DNA from: a virus
DNA length: 61,472 nucleotides
Virus record (IMG/VR): IMGVR_UViG_3300046616_000596
Span: 1 to 61,472 of that record
Strand: one strand, 5' to 3'
Shown here in pieces: positions 28,878 through 37,604 of this stretch (position 1 is its first letter; each line of letters starts with the position of its first letter). The position numbers and the translations under genes are program-made. The notes below the pieces were generated by a model. The model was not told the DNA's origin. It was given only the letters and a program-made list of their open reading frames with translations, and did not search any database.

Positions 28878-29101
28878 AATGCCTCGACTGCCTCCGCATC
28901 CAGCCACCACCCCGTGGCATGCCCGGCCAGTGCAAATGTCCTGGTGATCCAAATGGAGTAACCAAGAGCCTCCACTACGAACGCCAGTGCAACAGATTTA
29001 TCCAGATCACCGAAGCGCAACGAGAAGCAAAGCGCGAAGAGTGGAAGCGAATCATGAACCCGCCCGTGAGGGCTAAGAAGGAGACTGAAGATGAAAGTTG
29101 A
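28874..29101 (+). CDS. Small Cys-rich protein, 75 aa
   Basis: The protein has three Cys motifs (MKCLDCLRIQPPPR, GQCKCPGD, ERQCNRFI), a possible zinc binder, and a basic helical C-terminus. It is coupled by ATGA to the loader candidate. I recognise similar proteins in phages but not a function. Confidence 0.6.
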   Translation: MKCLDCLRIQPPPRGMPGQCKCPGDPNGVTKSLHYERQCNRFIQITEAQREAKREEWKRIMNPPVRAKKETEDES

Positions 29102-29276
29102 GATTCGACCGAATGGCAAGATGGTGATCCAGCCAGAATCCATGACGGAGCAGTACGCGCTCGAATGCTGGTACGACGGCGCGAAGAACGAGGTTGCGCA
29201 GCGCATGGAAGGCGCCACCCTGATTTCCTCGAAGAGCATTGCAATCGGGTCATACCCAGAAAGGCTTGTGCTGTGA
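29091..29276 (+). CDS. Hypothetical protein, 61 aa
   Basis: The protein (MKVEIRPNGKMVIQPESMTE) is a small strand-helix-strand protein with the look of phage 'DUF' microproteins. It overlaps the preceding gene by 11 bases and its stop overlaps the GTG of the next. Confidence 0.55.
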   Translation: MKVEIRPNGKMVIQPESMTEQYALECWYDGAKNEVAQRMEGATLISSKSIAIGSYPERLVL

Positions 29277-29497
29277 ACCAATCCGAAATCCCACGCCTGG
29301 AGCGCCTACGCTCCACCCTAACCGACATCATCAAGCTCGCAGAGCAGAAGACAGTCGAAGCAGATCCAGACGGCCGCAACATCGAACAACTGGAGAACGA
29401 TGGCGATCTACCGGCGCCGATCATGGATGCGAGGGTACAGCTCGGGCTGTTGGTGCGGATGCTGGAACAACCCACAGTGGAGACGCAGAATGCCTGA
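29273..29497 (+). CDS. Helical protein, 74 aa (GTG start)
   Basis: GTG at 29273 overlaps the upstream stop (GTGA). The protein is a helix pair (SEIPRLERLRSTLTDIIKLA, APIMDARVQLGLLVRMLEQP). It is likely oligomeric. Unknown function. Confidence 0.5.
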   Translation: MNQSEIPRLERLRSTLTDIIKLAEQKTVEADPDGRNIEQLENDGDLPAPIMDARVQLGLLVRMLEQPTVETQNA

Positions 29498-29690
29498 CGA
29501 TCAAATCCCACGCCTCGCCGCCCGCATTGCGGAAATCGACCAGCAGATGCGCGCACTGGACGAAGAGCGGCGGACCACGCAAAAAGCGCTTTGCGCCGCA
29601 CAGGGGTTGCGCTGCTTCTGCAACTGCAGCGCGCCACTTTTCGAAATGACAGAACAGAAACTCGACTGGGGAGGTGTGTATCATGATTAA
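29490..29690 (+). CDS. Helical Cys-containing protein, 66 aa
   Basis: ATG at 29490 overlaps the upstream frame. The protein (IPRLAARIAEIDQQMRALDE) is a long helix ending in a Cys cluster (GLRCFCNCSAP), perhaps metal bound. It shares the IPRL start with the preceding protein, so the two may be duplicates. Confidence 0.5.
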   Translation: MPDDQIPRLAARIAEIDQQMRALDEERRTTQKALCAAQGLRCFCNCSAPLFEMTEQKLDWGGVYHD

Positions 29691-29745
29691 ACCAGAACAC
29701 ACCAGGCCATTAAACCTGCGGCACGCGAAAGGTGGTGCAGCATGA
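29683..29745 (+). CDS. 20-aa microprotein
   Basis: MIKPEHTRPLNLRHAKGGAA follows a strong GGGGAGGTG ribosome site and overlaps the genes on both sides. It may only couple translation to the downstream membrane gene. Confidence 0.3.
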   Translation: MIKPEHTRPLNLRHAKGGAA

Positions 29746-29918
29746 TGGGCGCTGGCGTTTTCCTCTTCTTTGTCGGATGGTTCGGCGCACATGTGACGGT
29801 GAAGTACAAACACCCGACGCGCTTCACGCCCTATGACTTTTCGGGGTTATTGCTCATGGTCGGCGGCCTGTTGATGTTGGCCAGCGTGGCAACCTTCCTG
29901 TATCGGTGGATGCCGTGA
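29742..29918 (+). CDS. Two-TM membrane protein, 58 aa
   Basis: The protein has two hydrophobic helices (GAGVFLFFVGWFGAHVTV and GLLLMVGGLLMLASVATFLY) separated by a basic loop. It starts with two ATG codons at 29742, coupled to the 20-aa frame. The role is unknown. A 21-codon frame (29918-29983) follows but is not strongly supported. Confidence 0.5.
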   Translation: MMGAGVFLFFVGWFGAHVTVKYKHPTRFTPYDFSGLLLMVGGLLMLASVATFLYRWMP

Positions 29919-29993
29919 TGAAAATAATCTCGACCCTACCGCTGCGCGCGCCCCAGTTTGCGGGTATGCTGCGCGAAAATTGAGGGAGACATC

Positions 29994-30536
29994 ATGGGCT
30001 TCATCGACAAATACGTCCACTCCGTGAATTCGAGCGACCTGCGCGACGACGATCACCACCATGCCACTGAAGCGCTTGTCGCCTCCGCATTGGCTGATTT
30101 TAGTGGCAGCCTGGGCGCGCAGCTCGCACGGGTGAAGTATGCCGACGGCGCGGCGCACAAAGCTTTCGAGGCCGGCGGCAAGAACCTCGGGCCGCTGCTG
30201 AGAGCATGGGAAGTCATCGTGCGAGAGCGGGGTAGGGCCCGGCAATGGCTGCCGATCCGGGCGGAATGGGATATCCCAGCTGCTGAAGCGCTTTACAAGC
30301 GCGTGGCACACGCCTCACTCGCCCATTGGATCGACCCGAACTGCATGGCATGCCATGGAGCCAAGCAGACGCCGGACCGACGTATTTGCGAAACCTGCAA
30401 AGGATCTGGACAAGCCGCACTGCCAGCTGGTGGCCTGGAGCGCGAGCGCACGCTGGATATGATCAGCGAACTGGAAGGCTGCTACCAATCCTACAATCGC
30501 CGCGCATCGAGCGCGCTTAAGAGGGAAGAATCATGA
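29994..30536 (+). CDS. Zinc-finger protein, candidate late antiterminator (Q-like), 180 aa
   Basis: The C-terminal part has two CxxCxGxG-like units (CMACHGAKQTPDRRICETCK then GSGQAAL), as in phage 82/HK022-type Q proteins and DnaJ. The N-terminal half is helical (ATEALVASALADFSGSLGAQ). It is the second gene before the late promoters, which fits Q. Ribosome site AGGGAGACATC supports ATG at 29994. The Q role is inferred. Confidence 0.6.
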   Translation: MGFIDKYVHSVNSSDLRDDDHHHATEALVASALADFSGSLGAQLARVKYADGAAHKAFEAGGKNLGPLLRAWEVIVRERGRARQWLPIRAEWDIPAAEALYKRVAHASLAHWIDPNCMACHGAKQTPDRRICETCKGSGQAALPAGGLERERTLDMISELEGCYQSYNRRASSALKREES

Positions 30537-31357
30537 ATGACCAGCAGATCATCGACTTCGTGCGCACAACTGGCAAGGCCCGTATCGTTCAAGTGTCGGA
30601 TAAGTTCGACGTGCCGCCGCAGGAGGCTGCCGACCGCTTGCGCGAACTGGCGCGCGACGGCAAGCTTAAGGAATCCAGCGGCTTCGCGCCCAATGGCCTG
30701 AAGTGCCCCGTATTTGATGTTCCCGAAGCCGCGCCGAGCATGACCGCCTCCGGCTTCCCCATCCCGTCCACACGCGTTCACGCCGCGCCGCCGGCTGAAG
30801 TTCAGGAGGTGACGCCAGTCGCAGCGGAACCGCCGCCGGAAGTCTTCAGCGACGCGCCAAAGCTCACCAAGGCCGAACAGGTGATCGCATTCATCCGCGA
30901 GCACGGCGAAGCCACGTCATCCGATCTGCATCGCCTCCTAGGCCTGAAACCGGAAGAGTACGCCTCCAGTTACCTGAATGCGCCGCTGAAAGATGGCCGC
31001 CTGGTTCGCGACGGGAAAATCTGGAAGCTGGGCGACGGCACGCCCATGGCCCCGACACCTAAAGCCAAGTCGTTGCGCGAGCAGTCAATCTCACCAGCGA
31101 AAGCCGATGGTCCAGTGGCGCAGTTTAGTGGAACCGATGCGCACGCGAAGATCGAGATTTCAGCCATTCCGGCGCCGAAGCAACCGGAGCCCGCGCCAGT
31201 CGCGTCTAGTGTCTCACCAGCCTTCCGCGTCGGCCTTTGGTCTGATGGTGTGATCGAACTGCAGCGCGGCGGCCAAACGGTCGCAACAATGAGTCAGGGC
31301 GAGAGTGAACAATTGTTGTCGTTCATCGCTACCGCGCAAGTTCCGCGTGCCGCCTGA
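30533..31357 (+). CDS. DUF1627-like protein with two winged helices, 274 aa
   Basis: Two similar wing-helix blocks appear: IIDFVRTTGKARIVQVSDKF at the start and AEQVIAFIREHGEATSSDLH near 115. They are separated by a Pro/Ala/Glu-rich linker. Another Pro-rich linker leads to a C-terminal patch (GLWSDGVIELQRGGQTVATM). The plan is like DUF1627 and related phage DNA-binding proteins. It is the last gene before the late promoter, so it may also affect late expression. Confidence 0.65.
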   Translation: MNDQQIIDFVRTTGKARIVQVSDKFDVPPQEAADRLRELARDGKLKESSGFAPNGLKCPVFDVPEAAPSMTASGFPIPSTRVHAAPPAEVQEVTPVAAEPPPEVFSDAPKLTKAEQVIAFIREHGEATSSDLHRLLGLKPEEYASSYLNAPLKDGRLVRDGKIWKLGDGTPMAPTPKAKSLREQSISPAKADGPVAQFSGTDAHAKIEISAIPAPKQPEPAPVASSVSPAFRVGLWSDGVIELQRGGQTVATMSQGESEQLLSFIATAQVPRAA

Positions 31358-31377
31358 CGCTCGCATGCAAATAGTAG

Positions 31378-31406
31378 TTGTAAACCAAAAACAGTCGATT
31401 TATAAT
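31378..31406 (+). promoter_or_regulatory. Late promoter candidate 1
   Basis: TTGTAA and TATAAT are separated by 17 bases. The terminator at 31557 lies about 150 bases downstream, an arrangement like lambda pR' and tR' where a Q protein loads. The region from here to 31714 holds no protein gene of normal size. Confidence 0.65.
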
Positions 31407-31515
31407 TGACGCACATGCTTCTCGCGCTCGTAATGCAGGCTTCGAGCCTCACCGCCAGCGAGAATCCGGCGAAGGGACCCTAGAAATTGCTTAAGCCCCG
31501 TTCGCCCCTACACTT

Positions 31516-31544
31516 TTGTTGTTTCGCTCACTGCGCGCTATAGT
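31516..31544 (+). promoter_or_regulatory. Late promoter candidate 2
   Basis: TTGTTG and TATAGT are 17 bases apart. Transcription would start near 31551, just before the terminator hairpin at 31557. Such a short leader would need a readthrough factor. Confidence 0.45.
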
Positions 31545-31556
31545 CGCAGGAGCACC

Positions 31557-31582
31557 AAAGCCACCCCTCACGGTGGCTTTTT
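31557..31582 (+). terminator. Intrinsic terminator (tR'-like)
   Basis: A perfect 9-bp stem (AAAGCCACC/GGTGGCTTT) with a 6-base loop is followed by T residues. It stands between the late promoters and the packaging genes. Confidence 0.85.
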
Positions 31583-31655
31583 CATTTCTGGAGCCCACCT
31601 CATGAAAATGAAACTCTTGACCATCGCCAGTCACGGCTGCTAAACCGAGTCTCCA

Positions 31656-31699
31656 GTACCGGCTCACCCCGGTACCTTGCCGCCTTCGGGCGGTCTTTT
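31656..31699 (+). terminator. Two tandem hairpins before late genes
   Basis: A 7-bp stem GTACCGG/CCGGTAC (31656-31675) is followed by CCGCC-TTCG-GGCGG (31680-31693) and TCTTTTA. The second is a terminator. A 13-codon frame with a ribosome site (31602-31643) lies between the terminators, but I do not call it a gene. Confidence 0.6.
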
Positions 31700-31714
31700 A
31701 TTCCGAGGTCCACC

Positions 31715-31912
31715 ATGAACACCGAATTCACCGTCAGCACCACGCGCCACCGCCTGCTATGCAAATGGTGGATGCGTACGCGTCCGTGCGAAGTCCATGT
31801 GACGCCAGAAGGTGTGAGCGCGCCAGTGGAACTCTACTGCCCGTGGTGGGCGCTGCCGCTTGACGCGCTCCATGCGCTGATCTTCGGTAGCATGAAGCTG
31901 TTGCCTGCGTAG
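31715..31912 (+). CDS. Hypothetical protein, 65 aa
   Basis: The product (TTRHRLLCKWWMRTRPCEVH, ELYCPWWALPLDALHALIF) has Trp and Cys residues and a possible weak membrane part. CGAGGTCCACC precedes the ATG. It is the first gene of the late operon and of unknown role. Confidence 0.5.
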   Translation: MNTEFTVSTTRHRLLCKWWMRTRPCEVHVTPEGVSAPVELYCPWWALPLDALHALIFGSMKLLPA

Positions 31913-31922
31913 TAGATGCGCC

Positions 31923-32048
31923 ATGAAGCTCCCGCGCTTTCGCCGTAAGCCTGACCTACAGGCGATAGCGCTGGCCGCTGCTGCGATCCTCGCAACTGTG
32001 GTCGCCTGCTCGATGATCTACATCGACTTCCGCACGCTGATCGGCTAA
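31923..32048 (+). CDS. Single-TM microprotein, 41 aa
   Basis: MKLPRFRRKPDLQAIALAAA carries one membrane helix (IALAAAAILATVVACSMIYI) and a basic N-terminus. It starts 10 bases after the previous stop. Function unknown. Confidence 0.45.
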   Translation: MKLPRFRRKPDLQAIALAAAAILATVVACSMIYIDFRTLIG

Positions 32049-32050
32049 CC

Positions 32051-32251
32051 ATGCCATTCCCCGGCTCCTACTACACCAACCTCTTACACGTCCTGGTGGC
32101 GAACCGCAAGATCGAAGAGATCAAGGAGTTAGGCAACCGCTTGACCGACAGCGAAGAGGCAACCACCATCCTGCGCGCCAAGGGCTACGACGGTCAAACG
32201 CTGGCCGATATGGTGCGCAAGGTGCCGCCGGCTACGTTACGGCATTCTTAG
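32051..32251 (+). CDS. Hypothetical protein, 66 aa
   Basis: The 66-aa polar helical protein (NLLHVLVANRKIEEIKELGN) follows the previous gene by 2 bases. Its end overlaps the opposite 63-aa gene by 15 bases. Unknown function. Confidence 0.5.
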   Translation: MPFPGSYYTNLLHVLVANRKIEEIKELGNRLTDSEEATTILRAKGYDGQTLADMVRKVPPATLRHS

Positions 32252-32428
32252 TTCACTCGGGCGCGCCGCAAAGCACTGTGCCGCCTCAATAAGCTCTCGC
32301 CAATCAGGTGGCAGCCCTAGTTGGTTCTCTAGTGCGGCCATGCGACGCGCCTCCTGCAGTATGAGTAGCGTGCCAGGCGTCAGGCGCAGGGCGGCGGGTT
32401 GGTTGTGGCACATGATGTAGTCGGTCAT
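32237..32428 (-). CDS. Leftward small protein, 63 aa
   Basis: MTDYIMCHNQPAALRLTPGT is followed by helices (LLILQEARRMAALENQLGLP). It points against the late operon and converges with the 66-aa gene. The ribosome site (GGGAATC) is fair. A promoter is not obvious. It may be a further reverse cassette. Confidence 0.45.
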   Translation of the reverse strand: MTDYIMCHNQPAALRLTPGTLLILQEARRMAALENQLGLPPDWRELIEAAQCFAARPSELRMP

Positions 32429-32544
32429 TTTGATTCCCAAGTAGGTGAGGAAGTACCAGCGTACCGGGGAACTATTGGAATTTGTAGCCACCTTTTACAA
32501 TATTTTCAGCCACCTCCGGGTGGGTAACCCTCGCACCCTTAGTT

Positions 32545-32865
32545 ATGAAGCTGACACGCTTACAGCCACGGCTAAAGCCGACGAGCACGAGTCGCCTTCA
32601 GCTCGCACCACTCCCCACCGGTACGGTCGAGCGTAAGCGTGGGCGCGCAGGCGTGAAGGATCGCGAGGCCATCAAGCGTCGTGACAACGGGTTGTGCGCC
32701 GAGTGCATCGCCATCGGGCGACCCGGCCCTGGCTGGCTGGTCGACCACATCATCCCGCTGTGGAATGGCGGGTCAGATGATGAAAGTAACAAGCAACTTC
32801 TTTGTCAAGCACATCACGACGCCAAGACCGCGCTTGAGGCGGCGCAGCGTCACCGAGGGTATTGA
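32545..32865 (+). CDS. HNH endonuclease of packaging module, 106 aa
   Basis: The protein has a basic N-terminus and the HNH block CAECIAIGRPGPGWLVDHII, PLWNGGSDDESNKQLLCQAH. HNH proteins next to terminase assist DNA packaging in HK97-like phages. About 150 bases without a gene separate it from TerS; I see nothing there but the TerS ribosome site. Confidence 0.85.
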   Translation: MKLTRLQPRLKPTSTSRLQLAPLPTGTVERKRGRAGVKDREAIKRRDNGLCAECIAIGRPGPGWLVDHIIPLWNGGSDDESNKQLLCQAHHDAKTALEAAQRHRGY

Positions 32866-33017
32866 TGCGATGAGGGCTCAGTGGCCCACCTGACGGCGCG
32901 GCGAGCCATCGCCAGCGGCCAGGAGGGAGGGGGCGGGTTGCATCTCTGCAACCTTCCGACCCGGACACCGCACTGTACCTCACGCACGGAAAAAATCCCC
33001 CTCCAAGGAATTTGTTA

Positions 33018-33497
33018 ATGGCTTTAACAGGCAGGAAGCAGAAGTTTGCCGCTGCCATATTGGCGGGTTTCTCCAATAAGGACGCGGCGATCAAGGCGGG
33101 TTACAGCGCCGCCACTGCTTCACAGGCTGGGTCACGTCTTGTTAAAGATAAGGATGTCGCCGCATACATCAAGGCGAACAGGAAGGATGTCAAGAAAGCA
33201 TCCACCGAAAGCAGGGAAGGTGCGGCGCCTGAATACGTGACTCCAAACTTCGATCTGAAGTCGGCCTTGATGTATAGCGACCCGCAGGACTACCTGATGG
33301 CAGCCATGAATGATCCAGGACTGGAAACGAAGCTCCGCATAGATGCGGCGAAGACCCTGATGCCATTCAAGCACAACAAGTTAGGTGAGGGCGGCAAAAA
33401 GGACGCGCAGAAGGATGCGGCCAAAAAGGCGGGCGGCGGCCGCTTTGCTTCGGCTGCGCCACCTAAGTTGGTTGCCACCGGTGGGAAGAAAGTCTAA
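33018..33497 (+). CDS. terS: Terminase small subunit, 159 aa
   Basis: The N-terminal region (ALTGRKQKFAAAILAGFSNK, DAAIKAGYSAATASQAGSRL) is the HTH of phage small terminases, and the C-terminus is basic and Ala/Gly-rich. It recognises phage DNA for packaging. I chose ATG at 33018 (AAGGA upstream). It is joined to TerL by TAATG. Confidence 0.88.
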   Translation: MALTGRKQKFAAAILAGFSNKDAAIKAGYSAATASQAGSRLVKDKDVAAYIKANRKDVKKASTESREGAAPEYVTPNFDLKSALMYSDPQDYLMAAMNDPGLETKLRIDAAKTLMPFKHNKLGEGGKKDAQKDAAKKAGGGRFASAAPPKLVATGGKKV

Positions 33498-35185
33498 TGC
33501 CCACCTGGACCACCGCATGCCCAGACTGGGCGGATCGGCTGCGCCGCGGGCAATCAATCATCCCGGCACCGATATTCCCAGACGAAGCAGAGCAGGGCCT
33601 GGAGGTAATGCGCTCGCTGCGCATCGTCGACGCGCCAGGTAGCCCCACGATTGGGGAGGCTTCAGGGCAGTGGATATTCGACCTGGCCGCGACTGTATTT
33701 GGTTCCTACGACGCTGAGAGTGGTCGCCGGCTCATCACGGAATGGTTCGTGATGCTGCCGAAGAAGAATTTCAAGTCGGGCCTCGCGGCCTCGATCATGC
33801 TCACCTGCCTGATCCGCAACTGGCGCCAGTCTGCGGAATTCACCATTCTGGCACCAACACTGGAAGTCGCGAACAATAGCTTTGGTCCCGCCAAGGACAT
33901 GGTGACTTATGAGGAGCCTGGCGAGGACGATCAGCTGGGCGATCTTATTCAGGTCCAAACGCACATCAAAACGCTGACGCATCGCGAAAAGAATGCGACG
34001 CTGAAAGTGATCGCGGCGGATCCGAATACGGCGGCGGGTAAGAAAAGTGTCGGGACGCTTGTCGAGGAGCTGTGGCTTTTTGGTAAGCAGTCTAGCGCCA
34101 AGGAGATGTTTCGCGAGGCGCTTGGCGGCCTGGCGTCGCGTCCGGAAGGGTTCGTGATCTGGATCACGACGCAGAGTGACGATCCGCCAGCTGGAGTGTT
34201 CAAGGAGAAGCTGCAGTACGCGCGCGACGTCCGCGATGGCAAGATCCATGACCCTCAGTTCTTGCCGATCATCTACGAGCACCCCCCGGAGATGGTCAAG
34301 TCCAAGGCGCACATGCGCGTCGAGAACATGGGGATTGTCAATCCGAATCTCGGACACTCCGTCGATCAGGCGTTTCTGGAGCGTGAGCATCGCAAAGCCA
34401 GTGAAGAAGGCGAGGCGTCGCTCCGTGGATTTCTCGCTAAGCACGGCAACGTTGAGATTGGCCTGAATCTCCGCTCCGATCGCTGGGCCGGCGCCGATTT
34501 CTGGGAGGCTGCAGCTGTTGCTGAAGTCACCATCGAATATCTACTGGAACACAGTGAGGTCATCGTCGTTGGAATCGATGGCGGTGGCTTGGACGACTTA
34601 CTGGGCCTGACGCTGGTCGGACGCGAACGCGACACTGGCCGGTGGCTTACCTGGAGCCACGCATGGGCGCACGAGATCGTGCTCGATCGCCGCAAGGAAA
34701 TTGCCCCGATGCTGCTCGACTTCCAGAAGCAGGGGCACTTGACGCTTGTGAAAAGGCCCGGCGACGACGTGCGCGAGGTGGCCGACCAGATTTGCCAAGT
34801 ACGTGATGCTGGATTGCTCCCGGAGAAGGCTGCGATTGGCGTCGATGCGGCCGGTATTACGGACATTGTTGATGAACTGGTTTCCGAAGAGCGCGGCATC
34901 CAGATCGAACAGATCGTCGCCGTCCAGCAGGGTTGGAAGCTCAATGCCGCAATCAAGACGACAGAACGAAAAGTGGCTGGGCGCGAGTTAGTGCACGGCG
35001 GACAGCCTTTGATGGCGTGGTGCGTGAGTAATGCCCGGATCGAAGACCGGGGTAACGCGATCTCGGTGACCAAGCAGGCATCCGGCAAAGCAAAGATCGA
35101 CCCGCTAATGGCGCTGTTCGACGCTGTTTCGCTGATGGCGCTGAACCCCGTCGCTGGCGGCGGTAAATCATTCTGGGAAACCTAA
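33497..35185 (+). CDS. terL: Terminase large subunit, 562 aa
   Basis: The packaging ATPase/nuclease shows a Walker-A-like LPKKNFKSGLAA (~87-98), a Walker-B-like LVEELWLFG (~188-196), and the nuclease Asp motif VVGIDGGGLDDLLGLTL (~356). Length and order match the HK97-type (Terminase_1) family. The TerS overlap and downstream portal confirm it. Confidence 0.95.
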   Translation: MPTWTTACPDWADRLRRGQSIIPAPIFPDEAEQGLEVMRSLRIVDAPGSPTIGEASGQWIFDLAATVFGSYDAESGRRLITEWFVMLPKKNFKSGLAASIMLTCLIRNWRQSAEFTILAPTLEVANNSFGPAKDMVTYEEPGEDDQLGDLIQVQTHIKTLTHREKNATLKVIAADPNTAAGKKSVGTLVEELWLFGKQSSAKEMFREALGGLASRPEGFVIWITTQSDDPPAGVFKEKLQYARDVRDGKIHDPQFLPIIYEHPPEMVKSKAHMRVENMGIVNPNLGHSVDQAFLEREHRKASEEGEASLRGFLAKHGNVEIGLNLRSDRWAGADFWEAAAVAEVTIEYLLEHSEVIVVGIDGGGLDDLLGLTLVGRERDTGRWLTWSHAWAHEIVLDRRKEIAPMLLDFQKQGHLTLVKRPGDDVREVADQICQVRDAGLLPEKAAIGVDAAGITDIVDELVSEERGIQIEQIVAVQQGWKLNAAIKTTERKVAGRELVHGGQPLMAWCVSNARIEDRGNAISVTKQASGKAKIDPLMALFDAVSLMALNPVAGGGKSFWET

Positions 35186-35346
35186 TGCAAAAAGTTATCC
35201 AAGCCATGCCTGACGCATTGATTGTGGTCGGCGCGAGCGCTATTGCGTACGGCGCATGGCTAATCCACCCCGCCGCGGGCTTTATCACCGGAGGCGTGCT
35301 GATGATCGCCGCAGGCGTGGCATCCGCCTTAAAGGCCAGTAAATAA
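35185..35346 (+). CDS. Small membrane protein between TerL and portal, 53 aa
   Basis: The product (MPDALIVVGASAIAYGAWLI, AGFITGGVLMIAAGVASALK) has two TM helices. It overlaps TerL and portal by TAATG joints, so it is a real cistron. Small membrane genes here are seen in related prophages; the function is unknown. Confidence 0.65.
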   Translation: MQKVIQAMPDALIVVGASAIAYGAWLIHPAAGFITGGVLMIAAGVASALKASK

Positions 35347-36575
35347 TGTCCATCTTCGTGCCGACCGGCGCTCGCCTCAACCAGGCGTTCAAGGAGCCGT
35401 TCTGGCAAGAGATGGCTGGGTGGTTCTCATCCGCCACGGGCAAGGCCGTCAATATTCGCACGGCGATTCGTGTGGCGACGGTTTTCGCTTGTTGCCGTGT
35501 GATCGGCAACGGTATGGCGCAGGTCCCACTGAAGCTGATGAGGGAAAGCGAGGATGGTAAGAGTCGCTCGCCAGCCAAGACTCACCCGCTTTACAACCTC
35601 CTCGCGTTGAAACCGAACAGCTGGCAGACGAGCTTCGAGTTTCGTCAAATGCTCGCTTGGCACGTCGAGCTGTGCGGGAATGCATATGTCTTCAAGAGTA
35701 AAAGCTCCAGCGGGAAAATACTGGAGCTCATACCGTTTGCACCAGGCATGGTTGTCTCTCGTCGCGACGAAAACTTCAACTTGTTTTACGACGTGGTTGG
35801 GTACGACGGGTCAGCGCGGACTTTCACGCAAGACCAAATCTGGCACTTGCGCGGCCCATCTATGGATGGTTTTGAAGGTCTAGACGTGGTCAAGCTGGCG
35901 CGGGACGCAATCGGGCTGGCCATGACGACTGAGGAGGCGGTTGCTCAACTCCACAGGAATGGCATCCGAAATTCGGGCGTCTACTCCGTTGAAAATACCC
36001 TAAACAAGGACCAGCACGCATCATTGACACGCTGGGTAAATGAGCAGTTCACCGGCTTGCAAAACGCTGGAAAGCCGATGATCCTGGACCGCGGCGCTAA
36101 GTTCCTGAGCACTTCGATGAGCAGCGTCGATGCGCAGTCGAACGAAACACGCAAGCAGCAGATCGAGCAAATCTGTTCCTTCTTCGGCGTACTCCCAATC
36201 AAGGTGGGCTATTCGGATAAGACCGCAACGTTTGCGAGTGCCGAAGAAATGAATCGCGCACACCGTGAGGATTGCCTGGCGCCGCGTTGGGAATCGTTCG
36301 AACAGTCTGCAGCGATCAACCTGCTGACCGAACAGGAAAGGGCGCAGGGGCTCTACTTCAACTTTACCGAAGAGGGTCTTCTGCGCGGCTCGGCCAAGGA
36401 TACAAAAGATGTGCTGCTGGGCTATGTAAATGGCGGCGTCATGTATCCCAATGAGGCCCGAGCTAAGTTGGACCTGAACCCTGATCCCGACCCGGCAAGC
36501 AACCGCCTGCGTGTCCCCGCAAATATTGTCGGAGAACCGGCAGAAACACCTGCATTACCAGCCCCAAAACCGTAA
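35346..36575 (+). CDS. HK97-family portal protein, 409 aa
   Basis: The protein matches HK97 portal: VNIRTAIRVATVFACCRVIG near the start, HPLYNLLALKPNSWQTSFEF, IWHLRGPSMDGFEGLDVVKL, and AEEMNRAHREDCLAPRWESF. It forms the dodecameric channel at the capsid vertex through which DNA enters. The length is normal. Confidence 0.95.
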   Translation: MSIFVPTGARLNQAFKEPFWQEMAGWFSSATGKAVNIRTAIRVATVFACCRVIGNGMAQVPLKLMRESEDGKSRSPAKTHPLYNLLALKPNSWQTSFEFRQMLAWHVELCGNAYVFKSKSSSGKILELIPFAPGMVVSRRDENFNLFYDVVGYDGSARTFTQDQIWHLRGPSMDGFEGLDVVKLARDAIGLAMTTEEAVAQLHRNGIRNSGVYSVENTLNKDQHASLTRWVNEQFTGLQNAGKPMILDRGAKFLSTSMSSVDAQSNETRKQQIEQICSFFGVLPIKVGYSDKTATFASAEEMNRAHREDCLAPRWESFEQSAAINLLTEQERAQGLYFNFTEEGLLRGSAKDTKDVLLGYVNGGVMYPNEARAKLDLNPDPDPASNRLRVPANIVGEPAETPALPAPKP

Positions 36576-36584
36576 GGACCCCAC

Positions 36585-37601
36585 ATGCCCCTAAATTCTA
36601 TGCAGCCCAAGGCCGCAGGCAGAGTCCTGTCCGCGGCAAATGAAGGTCGCCTGCGCGATGCTCGCGACTACATCGACTCGGTGCTGTCGCAGCTGACGCA
36701 AGAGGAGCAGCAGGAAAGCGCGTTGGCACGCCAGAATCGTGCCGCGCTCAAGCCGGGACGAGTGCGCGTCAATGCCGACAGCGGCGATGACGAGGCGGAG
36801 ATCCTGATCTACGGCGACATTGGTTACGGATGGTACGACGCAGGCATTACCGGTGAAACGATCACCAAAGAGATCAAGGAAATCGATGCCGACACGATCC
36901 ACGTCCGCATCAACAGCGGTGGCGGTCTCGTCTTTGAGGGCATGGCAATTTACAACGCTCTGGCCCGTCATGACGCAAAAATCATCATGCACGTTGATAG
37001 CATCGCTGCGTCTATCGCAAGTGTGATCCTCATGGCCGGCGATGAAATCCACATCGCCGAAGGCGCTCACGTGATGATCCACAAGCCCTGGTCATTCGCT
37101 ATGGGGGATGCATCTGCGTTCCGCAAGGAAGCCGAGATCCTCGACAAGCTGGAAAAGGGAATCATCGACATCTACGAGGCACGCACGGATGCCAAGCGCG
37201 CTGATCTGGAGAAGTGGGTGGCTGCGGAGACGTGGTTCACCGGCCAGGAAGCCGTCGATGCTGGCTTTGCTGACGCAATGACTCCAGCGAAGAAGAAGAG
37301 CAAGCCCGCCAATTCGGCGATGTTCAACCTATTCAAGAACGCGCCGCGCAATCTACTGGCGGCGTCAGATACCCCCGAAATTCGCGACTTCGAAGTCTTC
37401 CTGCGCGACGCAGAGGGGCTTTCGCAGGCGCAAGCAAAGCGCATCGCAGCAGCGATGCCAAAGGCGAATCGCGACGATTCGACCACACAGCACGAAGAAC
37501 CCCACCGCGATGGCGGGGTGTCTGCGGCTGAAGCAAGCAGCGACCTCGCAAAAAGGCTCGCGCAAAGCATCAACCAATTCACCTCCTCCATCAAGGAATA
37601 A
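36585..37601 (+). CDS. ClpP-type prohead protease with scaffold-like tail, 338 aa
   Basis: This is a Clp-protease-fold phage maturation protease. The nucleophile is probably Ser143 in VDSIAASIAS, with His166 in GAHVMIHKP. The C-terminal ~100 residues (from about 240) are helical and may act as a scaffold. Its position between portal and capsid fits. Start at 36585 has AAGGACCCC upstream; 36600 is possible. Confidence 0.92.
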   Translation: MPLNSMQPKAAGRVLSAANEGRLRDARDYIDSVLSQLTQEEQQESALARQNRAALKPGRVRVNADSGDDEAEILIYGDIGYGWYDAGITGETITKEIKEIDADTIHVRINSGGGLVFEGMAIYNALARHDAKIIMHVDSIAASIASVILMAGDEIHIAEGAHVMIHKPWSFAMGDASAFRKEAEILDKLEKGIIDIYEARTDAKRADLEKWVAAETWFTGQEAVDAGFADAMTPAKKKSKPANSAMFNLFKNAPRNLLAASDTPEIRDFEVFLRDAEGLSQAQAKRIAAAMPKANRDDSTTQHEEPHRDGGVSAAEASSDLAKRLAQSINQFTSSIKE

Positions 37602-37604
37602 ATC

